Positions 15,102 through 23,706 are shown, counted from the first letter of the stretch. The stretch: 64,000 nt of DNA from Avibacterium sp. 20-132 (GCF_023611925.1 NZ_CP091456.1:2336001-2400000), one strand, 5' to 3'. Notes: generated from the letters alone by a model not told the origin. Translations and numbers: made by a program.

Positions 15102-16744
15102 TATTTCACTCCTTTTACTTTATGAATATCTTTAGGCGCTGTTAATTGTGAGCTTAACTTTTGCATTTCTGCATACAATCGTTTTTTCTCATCTTGAGAT
15201 GTCGCAGGATCTCTAAACTTTTCATAAAGTTTATGCAGCACACCATTTTTCAGTTCAAAACTTTGTTGTGTATGGTATTGTAACTCAAAAACAACATTAT
15301 CCTTTTCAATTAGCGTAGTAACAACAGTATTAACGCCTTTATAAACGGCATCATCTTTCCAAGTGTTTTTTACCACAACTGTAAGATACCCTTGATTTTC
15401 AAGTAACGACTGAATTTTTTTATATTGTGATACAAAACCATCAACATCAAGAATAGCAGTGTAACGGATAACATCTTTCACACTATTAATTGCTTGTTGC
15501 TCAGAAATACCAGCAAGAACCTCAGTTTCTACTTTACGCTTAAGTGATTCTAAAGACTTTAAGCGATATTCCAATCCAGCAGGTTTTGCACCAACCGATG
15601 AAATAATCTCTGTAATCTTTCCTGTGATTTCAGGCTCTATACCAATTGCGTTTTGCAGTAATTCTTCGATACTGTTCATAGTGCCATAACTAACGTCTAA
15701 ATTATGTACTAAGTATAAATCTTTTAACGTTAATGGTCTACCGCTTTGATCCAGCATATCCCTAAACGTGATCACGCCATCACGCCATAGCTTGGCTTTC
15801 CCTTTGCCTAGGATTTTATCTTGCTCGGCTTCTGACTTCGTTTTTAGCCAATCTTCATAATTCATTGAGCTTTTCACTTGCCCATCAAGGCTCGCTTTGG
15901 TACTTTCTGGAATTTCTTCAAGATTAATGCCTAGCTCTTTCCAAGATTTGATCAGTAATTTTAGATCACTGCGACAATTTGGGTGAAGTGGCGGACGCTT
16001 GTAAGGGATTTTATGCCCGCCAATAGGCTGTTGATCCATATCCCACGAAAGCCCATCTCTTAAGCGGCAGACTTCTGATGTGCGAGTATCCAAAGTGCTA
16101 ACGTGCTGCTCTCCATTGAGCAAGTCTTCATTTTCATCGCGTAAGGCTTCGTGGGCTGCATCATTCACCTTCATCACTGCTGTTCTCACTAGCGTTTCTG
16201 CACCACGGCGAGAACGTCCTGTGATTTCTTTTACGCTTTTTACAAGGTCATTATAGCTTGCGCCCTCTATCATTCCTGATCGAATTGTTCGCTCAAAATC
16301 GAATGTGAGATTATCTCCCTGTTTTCTCCACCAATCTTCCAATGGCGCACCTGCGATAATTTCTGCATTGCGTATTGCCTTAATACGATAATCGGGCACC
16401 TGATTGAATAAATCAAACTTCACCGCTTGATTATAAATTTTAGTCAATGCTTCTGCCTGCAGTGGAAGCAAGGCTTTTAAATCTTTCGCAGTAACCTGAT
16501 TAATATCTTGATAAGTCTCATCAACAAGATCGGACACTTCTTTTAAGAGCTGTTTTAATGCCTTTTGGCTGATACTTTCAATTCCAACGGCAGAAATGTG
16601 GCTCAATACGCGCTTTTGCATTGCATTTAAGCGCTTATAAATTTCTTTGCGTAAATGCGCATCAAAACGGAAAAGCAAAATTTTATTATCTGCCAAGCCA
16701 ATTTCAATTTGTTCATCAACTGTCAAAGCCATTGAGTTCACCAT
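15101..16744 (-). CDS. MuF-type minor head protein with C-terminal RelA/SpoT nucleotidyltransferase domain
   Basis: Residues about 150-265 form the phage Mu F-like head morphogenesis domain (E-T-L-V-R-T-A-V, S-T-L-D-T-R-T-S-E-V-C, H-P-N-C-R-S-D-L). Residues about 380-535 match the RelA/SpoT synthetase fold: R-L-K-S-L-E-S-L-K-R-K from 394, D424 in V-K-D-V-I-R-Y-T, Y468-K-G-V-N, and E487-L-Q-Y-H-T. The Y-K-G-x-N and E-L-Q-x-H-T forms resemble toxic small alarmone synthetases more than housekeeping RelA. MuF proteins enter the virion and several carry C-terminal toxins, so this one could be delivered into the infected cell. The start overlaps the portal gene by 29 bp. Confidence 0.85.
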   Translation of the reverse strand: MVNSMALTVDEQIEIGLADNKILLFRFDAHLRKEIYKRLNAMQKRVLSHISAVGIESISQKALKQLLKEVSDLVDETYQDINQVTAKDLKALLPLQAEALTKIYNQAVKFDLFNQVPDYRIKAIRNAEIIAGAPLEDWWRKQGDNLTFDFERTIRSGMIEGASYNDLVKSVKEITGRSRRGAETLVRTAVMKVNDAAHEALRDENEDLLNGEQHVSTLDTRTSEVCRLRDGLSWDMDQQPIGGHKIPYKRPPLHPNCRSDLKLLIKSWKELGINLEEIPESTKASLDGQVKSSMNYEDWLKTKSEAEQDKILGKGKAKLWRDGVITFRDMLDQSGRPLTLKDLYLVHNLDVSYGTMNSIEELLQNAIGIEPEITGKITEIISSVGAKPAGLEYRLKSLESLKRKVETEVLAGISEQQAINSVKDVIRYTAILDVDGFVSQYKKIQSLLENQGYLTVVVKNTWKDDAVYKGVNTVVTTLIEKDNVVFELQYHTQQSFELKNGVLHKLYEKFRDPATSQDEKKRLYAEMQKLSSQLTAPKDIHKVKGVK

Positions 16745-18092
16745 TTTCTAAGCGTGCTTGCTCATCTTCCCATTCAACGTTATCGCTGATTAACCCACGA
16801 CGTTTTGCTTCAGAAAAGGCAGTTTGTGCGGAAATAATACCGGCTGCTTGCAATTTAATAATGCTTTCGATAGAGCTATTCGCATCAATATCACTATCTA
16901 TATTGCCCGTAATCTCTACACTCCCTGCCTTTTCTACACCTAGCCATTTCCCAACATATTCCAAGGTGAGATCTAACACGTCTTCAAAGCGATTTGCATA
17001 TAAACGCAATTTAGAAATAAGTTTGTCGTGTTCTTCTTTCGTTTGGCTGTCAGTCATTGCGATTTCGCTTTTAACTAACAGGCTTGCACCTGCCATTTGA
17101 ATTTGACTTTCGAGCATTTTCAATGATTCTTGCCCTGCGCCAATTGCATTACCGGAGTGTTCGATATAACGCAAATCACCGTTTTCTGGCAAATCAATCA
17201 AACTGCCACCAATTTGCATTGTATTAGGCGATGTTGGATCTTGATTTACACCAAAACGAGCTAATAACGGCACTCTTGCTGTGTTGAGGATATTGTCCTG
17301 ATCAGATTGTGACTGCCAGTGTTTAATATTGAGATAAGCCAACTCCATTAATGGCGGTTCACCTAGCATAAATTCACCGCTGTTTTTTGTTGCGAAAGCA
17401 ACAATAGGGATAAAATCCAATCGTTTCCCGGCAATTTTCAATTCAACATCATCAACGAGTTCAAAATCTTCACCACGCTTCTGATATTTACGCACACGAC
17501 CAATCTCATAAACATTGATCTGCTCCATAGTTTCTGTGGTGAATTCGTCTTTGTCCACAACCACATTTTCAGTGTAACGGAACTGCGTTAATACTTGTCG
17601 CCCATTGTGCATTGCGGTTTTAAAACCTAGAACGGATTGCGGCTTAATATGCACAAGATAGGGTCTCGCACCTACTTTTATCTCATCAGCAAGTGTTCGC
17701 ACATCATTAATTTTTGTGTAATCCACTAAGACATAACTCACGCCATAAGCCAACGATGCATAAAACCATCTTGCAGCAAACACATCAAGATTATTACCAA
17801 GCATATCCACGTCTGGCAAAAAGCGATCTGTGATCACCTGATTGACATCTTGTACATCAATTGGTTTAAAAAATACCCGTCCTGTCATTTGTGATAAAGT
17901 TTCACTTAATGCAGGATAAAGCGTTGACCGTTCTAAGCGCTTTTGGTATCGCTCCTTGCTCTCAAGCGACATTTGATGCAAGTAAGCTGTCCCAGCATTT
18001 CTCATTGCGGCAGTACCACCAAGCAAATCATCAATAATCTTTACCTGACTATGTAATTTGACAAAAGGAGTACTAATATCAGATACACTCAT
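16716..18092 (-). CDS. Portal protein
   Basis: The 458-residue product lies between the large terminase and the MuF protein, the invariant portal position. The sequence shows the DUF4055-type portal pattern (L-D-R/E-R-S-T-L-Y-P-A-L early, Y-G-V-S-Y-V-L-V-D-Y, H-W-Q-S-Q-S-D-Q-D-N). Twelve copies form the DNA channel and anchor the packaging motor. The stop lies inside the MuF gene start, indicating coupling. Confidence 0.9.
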   Translation of the reverse strand: MSVSDISTPFVKLHSQVKIIDDLLGGTAAMRNAGTAYLHQMSLESKERYQKRLERSTLYPALSETLSQMTGRVFFKPIDVQDVNQVITDRFLPDVDMLGNNLDVFAARWFYASLAYGVSYVLVDYTKINDVRTLADEIKVGARPYLVHIKPQSVLGFKTAMHNGRQVLTQFRYTENVVVDKDEFTTETMEQINVYEIGRVRKYQKRGEDFELVDDVELKIAGKRLDFIPIVAFATKNSGEFMLGEPPLMELAYLNIKHWQSQSDQDNILNTARVPLLARFGVNQDPTSPNTMQIGGSLIDLPENGDLRYIEHSGNAIGAGQESLKMLESQIQMAGASLLVKSEIAMTDSQTKEEHDKLISKLRLYANRFEDVLDLTLEYVGKWLGVEKAGSVEITGNIDSDIDANSSIESIIKLQAAGIISAQTAFSEAKRRGLISDNVEWEDEQARLENGELNGFDS

Positions 18093-18101
18093 AAAAAATC
18101 C

Positions 18102-19337
18102 TTAGTAAATCTCTAGTGATTGTTGGTTTAACGTGCCACGAGATTGAATTAATGGCGACAAAGCATAACGAATTGCATCAATATAGTGGTTATTGTCATC
18201 AATAATGACGGGCAACACATCACTCGTTAAACGATCGGTCTTGTAGCTATATTGGCGGAACTCATCAAGTACAGCAGCACAACGTGGGTGAATATAAATC
18301 TGTCCATAAGATTTTAAATGCGCAATGCCATCTTCCACGCTACCTTTCCACTTATTTACGCCTTCAATTCGCGGCAGTCCATTTCGTTTTAAATAGCAGA
18401 TTGATTCTGGTCTTGCACTATCCGCACGAATAATATATTGGTTAATATTAGGGATTTGAGAACTTAGAAATAATGCTGTATCGTCCAGTTCTAGCTCTAC
18501 TTTCCCCGCACAATAATCAATGTACAAATCCCCATTAAACACCCAACAACGCACCGCAGCCGTTGGATCTTTCGCAAAACCGAAATCAAGCCCGTGATAA
18601 GGACCAATGAAATCAGGTTGTGCAACAAACTCAAATTGCTTGAATTTACCTTTAAAGACTTGGGCATCGCTTTGCTCTAAATAATCTCCCTCCCAGATCC
18701 AGCGATATGTCGCGTCATCAAGGCGTCGCTGATCACTCAGGCGCTCTTGCTCCAACACATCAGGAAACCAAGGATTATCGTTATAGTTCATCTCAACGAC
18801 AATGGCATTTTCAGGCGGGTTTTGCCTGAATCTTATGTCAGTTGCTGACCCTTTTTTTTCTGGGTTCCACGTTACCCAAATTTCAGAACCGTCTTCGCGG
18901 ACTGTTGGCGTTAGCTTACGCCAAGCTGTCTCACTTACTGTTTCAGCTTCATCTATCCACGCAATTAAAATTCTTGCTTTAGACTTGATACTATCTAGAT
19001 TGTGCCTTAGTCCACTAAATACATAAGCAATTCGCCCGCACTTTGAACGAATATACTTTTCACCAACTTCATAAAACGCATTTAAAAACGGAGTTTCGCG
19101 AATCGCCTGTTTAACTTCTTCCAATGATGATTCTTCTAGCGAGTTCATAAACTCACGTCCACAAAGAATCACACCAGATACGCCCGACTTTGCAAACATA
19201 TAGCCACGTACCGCCGACATTTTTGCAAATGTCCTTGTTTTACCAGAACCACGCCCACCGTAAGAACAACGATAACGATAGCTATCAGAAAAGACAGGAA
19301 TTAACTTAGGTGGAATTTGTATCTGCACTTTCTGCAT
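18102..19337 (-). CDS. terL: Terminase large subunit
   Basis: This 411-residue packaging ATPase/nuclease has a Walker A motif G-G-R-G-S-G-K-T near residue 25-32 and Walker B I-L-I-A-W-I-D-E-A-E. The C-terminal nuclease domain has G-L-D-F-G and R-A-D-S-A-R-P-E acidic motifs. I chose the ATG at 19337, which overlaps the 3' end of terS by 32 bp; the frame extends to 19388 without a convincing site. Confidence 0.93.
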   Translation of the reverse strand: MQKVQIQIPPKLIPVFSDSYRYRCSYGGRGSGKTRTFAKMSAVRGYMFAKSGVSGVILCGREFMNSLEESSLEEVKQAIRETPFLNAFYEVGEKYIRSKCGRIAYVFSGLRHNLDSIKSKARILIAWIDEAETVSETAWRKLTPTVREDGSEIWVTWNPEKKGSATDIRFRQNPPENAIVVEMNYNDNPWFPDVLEQERLSDQRRLDDATYRWIWEGDYLEQSDAQVFKGKFKQFEFVAQPDFIGPYHGLDFGFAKDPTAAVRCWVFNGDLYIDYCAGKVELELDDTALFLSSQIPNINQYIIRADSARPESICYLKRNGLPRIEGVNKWKGSVEDGIAHLKSYGQIYIHPRCAAVLDEFRQYSYKTDRLTSDVLPVIIDDNNHYIDAIRYALSPLIQSRGTLNQQSLEIY

Positions 19338-19842
19338 TGTCAAACTCCGGTGCAATAAGTTGAATGACTGTGGGGGAAAGAGAACCATCTGAAGAACTCA
19401 CATCGAGCTTATCTTTAAACATTCCCAAATGCTTACCGAGCAATTCAAGGGCTTTATTTGCCGCCGTAGGCTCAAAGCAAAAAACAGGATTATCAACGGA
19501 ATTAACCGTCCCCTTTTGATTGTCTTTAACCGTATCGGTAACTACAATGGATTTACGCCCCATACAAATATCACGCAACTCTTGCAGATCTCTTAATACG
19601 TCATCTTGCGTTATCTGAACACGCTCAGCGCGTTTGTTTTGGGCAGTTTGGATCGCACCTTGGATCTCAGGTTTTGTCAGGTTCTCTTGCCCAATTGAAT
19701 AAGCTGTCTTTTCGCTATATCCAGCCCGAATAGCTGCTTGAGTTGCGTTTAAATCAATAAGATATTCTTCTACAAATCGTTTCTGTTTGTCGGTCAACCC
19801 ACGCACTTTAGACGTGGACTTAACCCCGTCTTTCTTTGGCAT
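19306..19842 (-). CDS. terS: Terminase small subunit
   Basis: The 178-residue product contains the terminase_2 N-terminal DNA-binding domain: L-T-D-K-Q-K-R-F-V-E-E-Y-L, D-L-N-A-T-Q-A-A-I-R-A-G-Y-S-E-K-T-A, then E-I-Q-G-A-I. It recognises the packaging site and recruits the large subunit. The site itself is usually in or near this gene but I could not locate it. Confidence 0.9.
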   Translation of the reverse strand: MPKKDGVKSTSKVRGLTDKQKRFVEEYLIDLNATQAAIRAGYSEKTAYSIGQENLTKPEIQGAIQTAQNKRAERVQITQDDVLRDLQELRDICMGRKSIVVTDTVKDNQKGTVNSVDNPVFCFEPTAANKALELLGKHLGMFKDKLDVSSSDGSLSPTVIQLIAPEFDNAESADTNST

Positions 19843-19857
19843 AGGTTAATCCTTAAA

Positions 19858-20121
19858 TCATAATCCAAATGTTAATGCTTTCACTGCCCACATCTGTGCA
19901 TCAAGAATGCGTTTTTGAGCCTCTTCGATAAGCATTTCTTTTGTTGAGTTTAGTGTTCCTTGGGCAAAAGCATCTTGTTTATGCGCCTCAAGCTGATCGA
20001 TAGCAAAAGCAAATCTCTGCTTGCAGTCGTGTACATCTTGTCTTGCACCAACGTTAAAAGTAATGCCAACTAATTTCTCACCACGTGTAAAAGTTGGTGT
20101 TGATTGTTCCTGTTCTGTCAT
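19858..20121 (-). CDS. Probable Acb2/Tad1-like cyclic-nucleotide sponge
   Basis: This 87-residue helical protein begins with a short disordered tail, then V-H-D-C-K-Q-R-F-A-F-A-I-D-Q-L and ends I-L-D-A-Q-M-W-A-V-K-A-L-T (residues 72-84). That two-helix pattern with a terminal A-x-M-W-A-V-K-A-x-T resembles the Acb2 hairpin family, whose hexamers sequester CBASS and Thoeris cyclic-nucleotide signals. It lies between the lysis genes and terS, a common place for such genes in siphoviruses. I judged this by memory of the family pattern. Confidence 0.5.
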   Translation of the reverse strand: MTEQEQSTPTFTRGEKLVGITFNVGARQDVHDCKQRFAFAIDQLEAHKQDAFAQGTLNSTKEMLIEEAQKRILDAQMWAVKALTFGL

Positions 20122-20151
20122 ATATCCTCCATTAACTTAGTAAATCAATCC

Positions 20152-20406
20152 TTATTTAATTTCACCTGTAATACGGATTTTAAACATCGGCTCGTACTCA
20201 GGATTGTTAATATTGATCAATCCCTCAATAAAAAATCCTATTTGATCGGCAATAGTTAAAACCCATTCAGGAATAAAATTAGCTGCAATAATTTCTGGAG
20301 CTTCACTGTGAATGTCTTTGACATAAACAGGAATATCCCAAAGTCGCCCGTAATGCGTGAAGCCCTCTTCAATCAATTTCTTCTTAGACTTATAAAGCAT
20401 TCCCAT
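20152..20406 (-). CDS. Small protein of unknown function between spanin and terminase genes
   Basis: The 84-residue product starting at 20406 has GGAG eight bases upstream; a longer version starting at 20433 would overlap the spanin gene more. Sequence features are a basic N-terminus (Y-K-S-K-K-K-L-I-E-E-G), W-D-I-P-V-Y-V and an amphipathic C-terminal half. No family was recognised. It is on the late strand and presumably expressed with lysis genes. Confidence 0.55.
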   Translation of the reverse strand: MGMLYKSKKKLIEEGFTHYGRLWDIPVYVKDIHSEAPEIIAANFIPEWVLTIADQIGFFIEGLININNPEYEPMFKIRITGEIK

Positions 20407-20674
20407 TTGATTTACTCCATTCAATAATCCCATCTAACCGCCCTGCACAAATATCCCGCTCCTTTTGCACTACACGCAAATAAATAATCGCCTCACCATA
20501 GGTTGAGCCACTGAAAGCGGTTTGCTGACAAGGGATTAAATAGATACTTGGCGGCAGAATATAATCTGTTTTGACAATCGATTTAGTGCAACCGCTTAAT
20601 AACATCATCAGGCAAACGCTGACGACTACAATCTTGCACTTTGATTGTTTTGTAAATAACTTGAATGTCTTCAT
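20390..20674 (-). CDS. Rz1-like outer-membrane spanin lipoprotein
   Basis: The 94-residue product has a signal with lipobox L-L-S-G-C (about residues 25-29). It is encoded in a different frame and starts inside the Rz-like gene, the overlapped o-spanin arrangement. The mature part is longer than in lambda Rz1 but includes the proline-rich P-P-S-I-Y-L-I-P segment. With Rz it fuses the two membranes in the last step of lysis. Confidence 0.8.
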   Translation of the reverse strand: MKTFKLFTKQSKCKIVVVSVCLMMLLSGCTKSIVKTDYILPPSIYLIPCQQTAFSGSTYGEAIIYLRVVQKERDICAGRLDGIIEWSKSNGNAL

Positions 20675-20915
20675 CTGCTTTCTCTCGCTGGGCTTGTTCA
20701 AGTGCAGTCTGTTTTTCAGTTGCTTTGCGCTCATCTTCCAGCTGTTTTGTTTTCTCTGTCAGATTATGATTAAGTTGCTGTATGGTCTGGGCTTGCATTT
20801 GATTTTTGGCTTTTAAGCTACTAATCATCTGAGACTGATACCAAACCCAACCACACAAGCCCAAAATCAGACAAAGTGCGGTGAGATTTAGCCACGTTTT
20901 AAACTTGTTAAACAT
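20583..20915 (-). CDS. Rz-like inner-membrane spanin
   Basis: The 110-residue product has one N-terminal transmembrane segment (about 10-27) and a long periplasmic coiled coil (about 32-90), the i-spanin plan. It follows the lysozyme gene with a 28-bp overlap and contains the start of the o-spanin gene in another frame. Confidence 0.85.
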   Translation of the reverse strand: MFNKFKTWLNLTALCLILGLCGWVWYQSQMISSLKAKNQMQAQTIQQLNHNLTEKTKQLEDERKATEKQTALEQAQREKADEDIQVIYKTIKVQDCSRQRLPDDVIKRLH

Positions 20916-21409
20916 AATGCTTTCTCTTTTTCACGGCGGGTTACTAAACCTTTCAGCACTTTCCCGCTTGAATATTTCCAACGTGGAAACTGCTCACACA
21001 TTGCAGCAATATTGCCTTGTCTTGCATAACGGTAAATGGTTGACGTTTTGAGTTTGCCACAGCCTACGTTAAAGGTCAGTGAGGTCAATGCCTCAAATGC
21101 ACCTTGTGGTAGCGCTTTGCCGTTGGCATAACGATTGACGCACTGTTCCGCCGTTTGAATATCTTTGGCCCAGCGGTCGGCAATCTCTTTATCAGAATAA
21201 ACCTTGCCAAAGGTAATATTGCCCGTTGATCCAATCCCAACCGTCCACACATCAGCAGGGCATTTATACGGCTCACGCATACAGCTTTCTGCTTCGCCGA
21301 TTAATTCCATTCCTGTTTCGGTGGTGCGGATTTCGTCAGAATGGTTAAGCATTACTAAGCCAATGATTGCCACAACCGAACAACCCGCAATTTTCTTAAT
21401 GTGTTTCAT
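20888..21409 (-). CDS. SAR-type endolysin, GH24 lysozyme
   Basis: The 173-residue lysozyme has an N-terminal weakly hydrophobic signal-anchor-release segment (about residues 8-22), rich in G, A and V. The GH24 catalytic region follows: E39 in I-G-E-A-E-S-C and T56 in V-W-T-V-G-I-G. Cysteines at 43 and 50 near the active site suggest disulfide-controlled activation. It cleaves peptidoglycan after release from the membrane. Confidence 0.88.
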   Translation of the reverse strand: MKHIKKIAGCSVVAIIGLVMLNHSDEIRTTETGMELIGEAESCMREPYKCPADVWTVGIGSTGNITFGKVYSDKEIADRWAKDIQTAEQCVNRYANGKALPQGAFEALTSLTFNVGCGKLKTSTIYRYARQGNIAAMCEQFPRWKYSSGKVLKGLVTRREKEKALCLTSLKRG

Positions 21410-21642
21410 TTAATATCTAGCCCTTTTTTTAATCTCGCCACTGTGAGCCGATGGATTTCTTCCTTACGCTCTTCATCTCGTTTCTTTAGCTGCCCCTCAC
21501 GGCAACGCTGATATAAATTCGCAAGTGCGGTAACAATACCAATGGCAAGGCTCAGCATCATCAAATTCTGTTGATCACCAAGCCACGCAATAAAACCACC
21601 AAAGCCAGACCAGATATAGCTTTGTGTTCCCATATCTTTCAT
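21406..21642 (-). CDS. Probable holin
   Basis: The 78-residue product has one or two hydrophobic segments (W-S-G-F-G-G-F-I-A-W-L and M-M-L-S-L-A-I-G-I-V-T-A-L) and a highly charged C-terminus rich in K, R and E, a pattern common to phage holins. It directly precedes the endolysin gene with a 4-bp overlap. I prefer the ATG at 21642, about 11 bases after GGAG; the ATG at 21651 is nearly as likely. Confidence 0.75.
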   Translation of the reverse strand: MKDMGTQSYIWSGFGGFIAWLGDQQNLMMLSLAIGIVTALANLYQRCREGQLKKRDEERKEEIHRLTVARLKKGLDIK

Positions 21643-21696
21643 AATTTTCATACTCCGCCCCTGTTTTTGAGGCAATAAAAAAGCCCAGTCCGTCAA

Positions 21697-22014
21697 GACT
21701 GAGCTCTATAAACAAATCTGTTTATATATCCAATAAATACTGTATCTATATATAAAAAGATCGTTGCTTAAAAAAGGATCTTTCCATATAATCACTACAT
21801 CTAGTACATTGTTGTATTTAACATATACTAGATATAGGAAACCCTCAATAGTTGGCGCTATTGAGGGCTAGGAATAAACTTAACAAGCACATTTTCGAGG
21901 GCTTATTTCGTTTCTAAGGGGCTTCGAAACCGTATTCATTATTACGGTTTTTTATCCCTTTTGCAACCTATTTAAAGCTCTTTATGCAAAATTGCTTTAC
22001 GAAAAGGATGCTAT
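21697..22014. other. Structured intergenic region ahead of the lysis genes
   Basis: No gene is visible. The region holds CCCTCAATA/TATTGAGGG (21842-21868) and a terminator-like ACCGTA/TACGGT hairpin followed by six T (about 21930-21953) on the plus strand. On the minus strand it should contain the late promoter used by the Q-like antiterminator, but I could not fix its -10 and -35 elements. A small plus-strand RNA is possible. Confidence 0.45.
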
Positions 22015-22227
22015 ATGAGAGATAAATTCACTCTTTCCTGCCCTAAGTGCGGCAATACAACTTTCAAGGCTCGTAGTAAAATTAACTCTTCCAAGGACCT
22101 CAACGGTGCCATTTGCATTAAGTGTGGAAACAAAATCAATGGAGATTATCCGATGCAAGTTGTTAAAAAAGAGCTTGATAAGATGATCAGGGATGCCTTC
22201 AAAGGTAACAAGCTGTTCAAGATTTGA
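22015..22227 (+). CDS. Zinc-ribbon protein of phage/plasmid type
   Basis: The 70-residue product has two C-x-x-C knuckles (C-P-K-C and C-I-K-C) separated by about 25 residues and a C-terminal helix with D-K-M-I-R-D-A-F. I recall this arrangement from small zinc-ribbon proteins of enterobacterial and Pasteurellaceae prophages. AAAGGA lies upstream of the ATG. It reads opposite to its neighbours; a 92-aa frame on the other strand overlaps it but lacks comparable motifs. Confidence 0.7.
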   Translation: MRDKFTLSCPKCGNTTFKARSKINSSKDLNGAICIKCGNKINGDYPMQVVKKELDKMIRDAFKGNKLFKI

Positions 22228-22443
22228 CAATTCTCTTTTTATTGCACTCATATCAATAGTGATAGTTGAATCCATACTAACAACCTTAAACCCGCCGATT
22301 ATGGCGGGTTCTTTCTAAATAAAAAACCCCGACCGTTTCCGATCAGGGCTGTAAAATCTATATTCATTTACTTTTAACTTGGTGAACATCACTTACACGA
22401 CGACCACCTTTACATAAAAGTATATGCAGCTTTGCAACTTATG
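22228..22443. terminator. Terminators between the zinc-ribbon and Q genes
   Basis: ACCCGCC/GGCGGGT with a following T-rich run (about 22291-22316) is a terminator for the plus-strand zinc-ribbon gene. A second stem of C and G near 22325-22348 (CCCCGAC...GATCAGGG) is weaker. No other gene is visible here. Confidence 0.5.
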
Positions 22444-22962
22444 TCAATAACAAACTTTGATATTTTTATGACTTTTAACTACATTTTTTAGAATAATAAA
22501 ACCTTTTAGTAACAATTCGTGAATGATAGCTGTTGCAAGATCAAGCCTTTGTTTAACATATTCAATAAGTTTTCTCTTACTTGGTTTGCGAATGTTTGGC
22601 TTTCCTGCCGCTCCTCTCATAAGTCTAGGCTCTATAACTTCTTGTAGTTTAGTTGCCAACTTATTAACGGTCATAGTATCTACATAATACCCATACACAA
22701 TAAAATGCAATTCTTTATCCTGAGTGGTAAAAAACTCATCGATCATTTGGCTAATCATCAGCCCTTCTTCATCAGTGCAAATGGGGCGTTGTGGTTCGCT
22801 TGGCGTAACGCTATCCATTAATCGCCCAATGATATTGACCTGACGCTTATCTAAGCGCCCAGTATTAATCCACGCACCCCATTTATAAAGCCACTCTTTT
22901 ACCCATTCTTCTTGTTTTGATGTGAGTTTTAATTCGCTTAAATTGAGTTTTAAATCCTGCAT
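22444..22962 (-). CDS. Q-like late antiterminator
   Basis: The 172-residue protein has the phage antitermination Q family pattern: W-G-A-W-I-N-T-G-R-L-D near residue 30, I-D-E-F-F near 76 and a K-P-S-K-R-K-L-I-E-Y-V-K-Q-R-L C-terminal helix. It lies after ninG and upstream of the lysis genes, as Q does in lambda, and would let RNA polymerase read through the many late-operon terminators. The start at 22962 has AGAGGGTG upstream. Confidence 0.75.
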   Translation of the reverse strand: MQDLKLNLSELKLTSKQEEWVKEWLYKWGAWINTGRLDKRQVNIIGRLMDSVTPSEPQRPICTDEEGLMISQMIDEFFTTQDKELHFIVYGYYVDTMTVNKLATKLQEVIEPRLMRGAAGKPNIRKPSKRKLIEYVKQRLDLATAIIHELLLKGFIILKNVVKSHKNIKVCY

Positions 22963-22967
22963 TACAA

Positions 22968-23564
22968 TCACCCTCTACGCTTTTCTAACCACTTCGCTTT
23001 CCGCTCAAAAATTCGCTTAATCCGTCTCAAATCCTCATCGCTATAATGCCTTGGGCGTTGGTCGTTTTCGATTTCTCGCACTTTTTCAATCCCCAAGCGT
23101 TCAACCAATCTAATGCGATATTCGTGATAGTTTCCGCCCAGCCACCGATTACAGCGTTTGCATTGTCCGTGAATGTTAAGCGTATAAAACCGCAAGTGTG
23201 GCGCACTACCACGGCTGCGATAATGCCCGGCATCAAATCCACCGCCTAATTTCTCGCTAATCAACGGTGTGCCACAAGAAATACACTCCTTGTTCTCATC
23301 TCGCACACGGATATATTTATTCACCGCACTTTGAGCTTCTGCGATAAGCTGGTTATGCGTTTTATTCTTCTCTTTAAGTGCGGTCATTCTTTTGCGAGTT
23401 TCTGCCCGTTCCGCTTTTGCGAGCTTTTCACGTTTTTTGCGTGATTGCTCGGCAGACAGTTTGATTGCACAAGGTACACCGCACACTTTTTGCAGGCTGC
23501 TTACTGTCTTTGTGTAATAAGTGCCACACACTTTGCACTTATGCTGTTTTGGTGCTTTTGCCAT
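22968..23564 (-). CDS. ninG: NinG-like recombination nuclease
   Basis: The 198-residue product shows the NinG (Rap) pattern: N-terminal zinc-binding C-K-V-C...C, a long basic helix, then C-I-S-C-G and D-A-G-H-Y-R-S-R-G with C-K-R-C-N. Lambda NinG/Rap is a Holliday-junction endonuclease that favours recombination by the Red-type pathway. This prophage also encodes RecT and YqaJ. Confidence 0.9.
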   Translation of the reverse strand: MAKAPKQHKCKVCGTYYTKTVSSLQKVCGVPCAIKLSAEQSRKKREKLAKAERAETRKRMTALKEKNKTHNQLIAEAQSAVNKYIRVRDENKECISCGTPLISEKLGGGFDAGHYRSRGSAPHLRFYTLNIHGQCKRCNRWLGGNYHEYRIRLVERLGIEKVREIENDQRPRHYSDEDLRRIKRIFERKAKWLEKRRG

Positions 23565-23606
23565 TAAACTTCCCAACCTTCCATAATCATTAATTCATCT
23601 CCAATC

Positions 23607-23697
23607 TTGACAACCCCACAATTCAAGCGTAGGATTTACCACAGGTCTCAAAAGCCTATAACGAACGGTAATTCACCCCGTTAGCGTGATTTTTTTG
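23607..23697 (+). promoter_or_regulatory. Promoter and terminated target-mimic leader of module M4
   Basis: TTGACA (23607-23612), a 17-bp spacer and TAGGAT (23630-23635) precede a short transcript containing CTCAAAA (23647-23653) and TAACGAA (23659-23665). Both equal the targets beside the antirepressor start at 23850-23868. A hairpin with a seven-T run (to 23697) follows. The leader is nearly identical in its second half to that of module M1, 20 kb away. Confidence 0.7.
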
Positions 23698-23706
23698 TAT
23701 CTGGGT

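Noticed and set aside
21997..22275. 92-codon minus-strand frame opposite the zinc-ribbon gene
   Set aside because: It has a passable start region, but the plus-strand frame has two CxxC knuckles and a good ribosome-binding site; the two overlap almost completely, so I kept the plus-strand gene.
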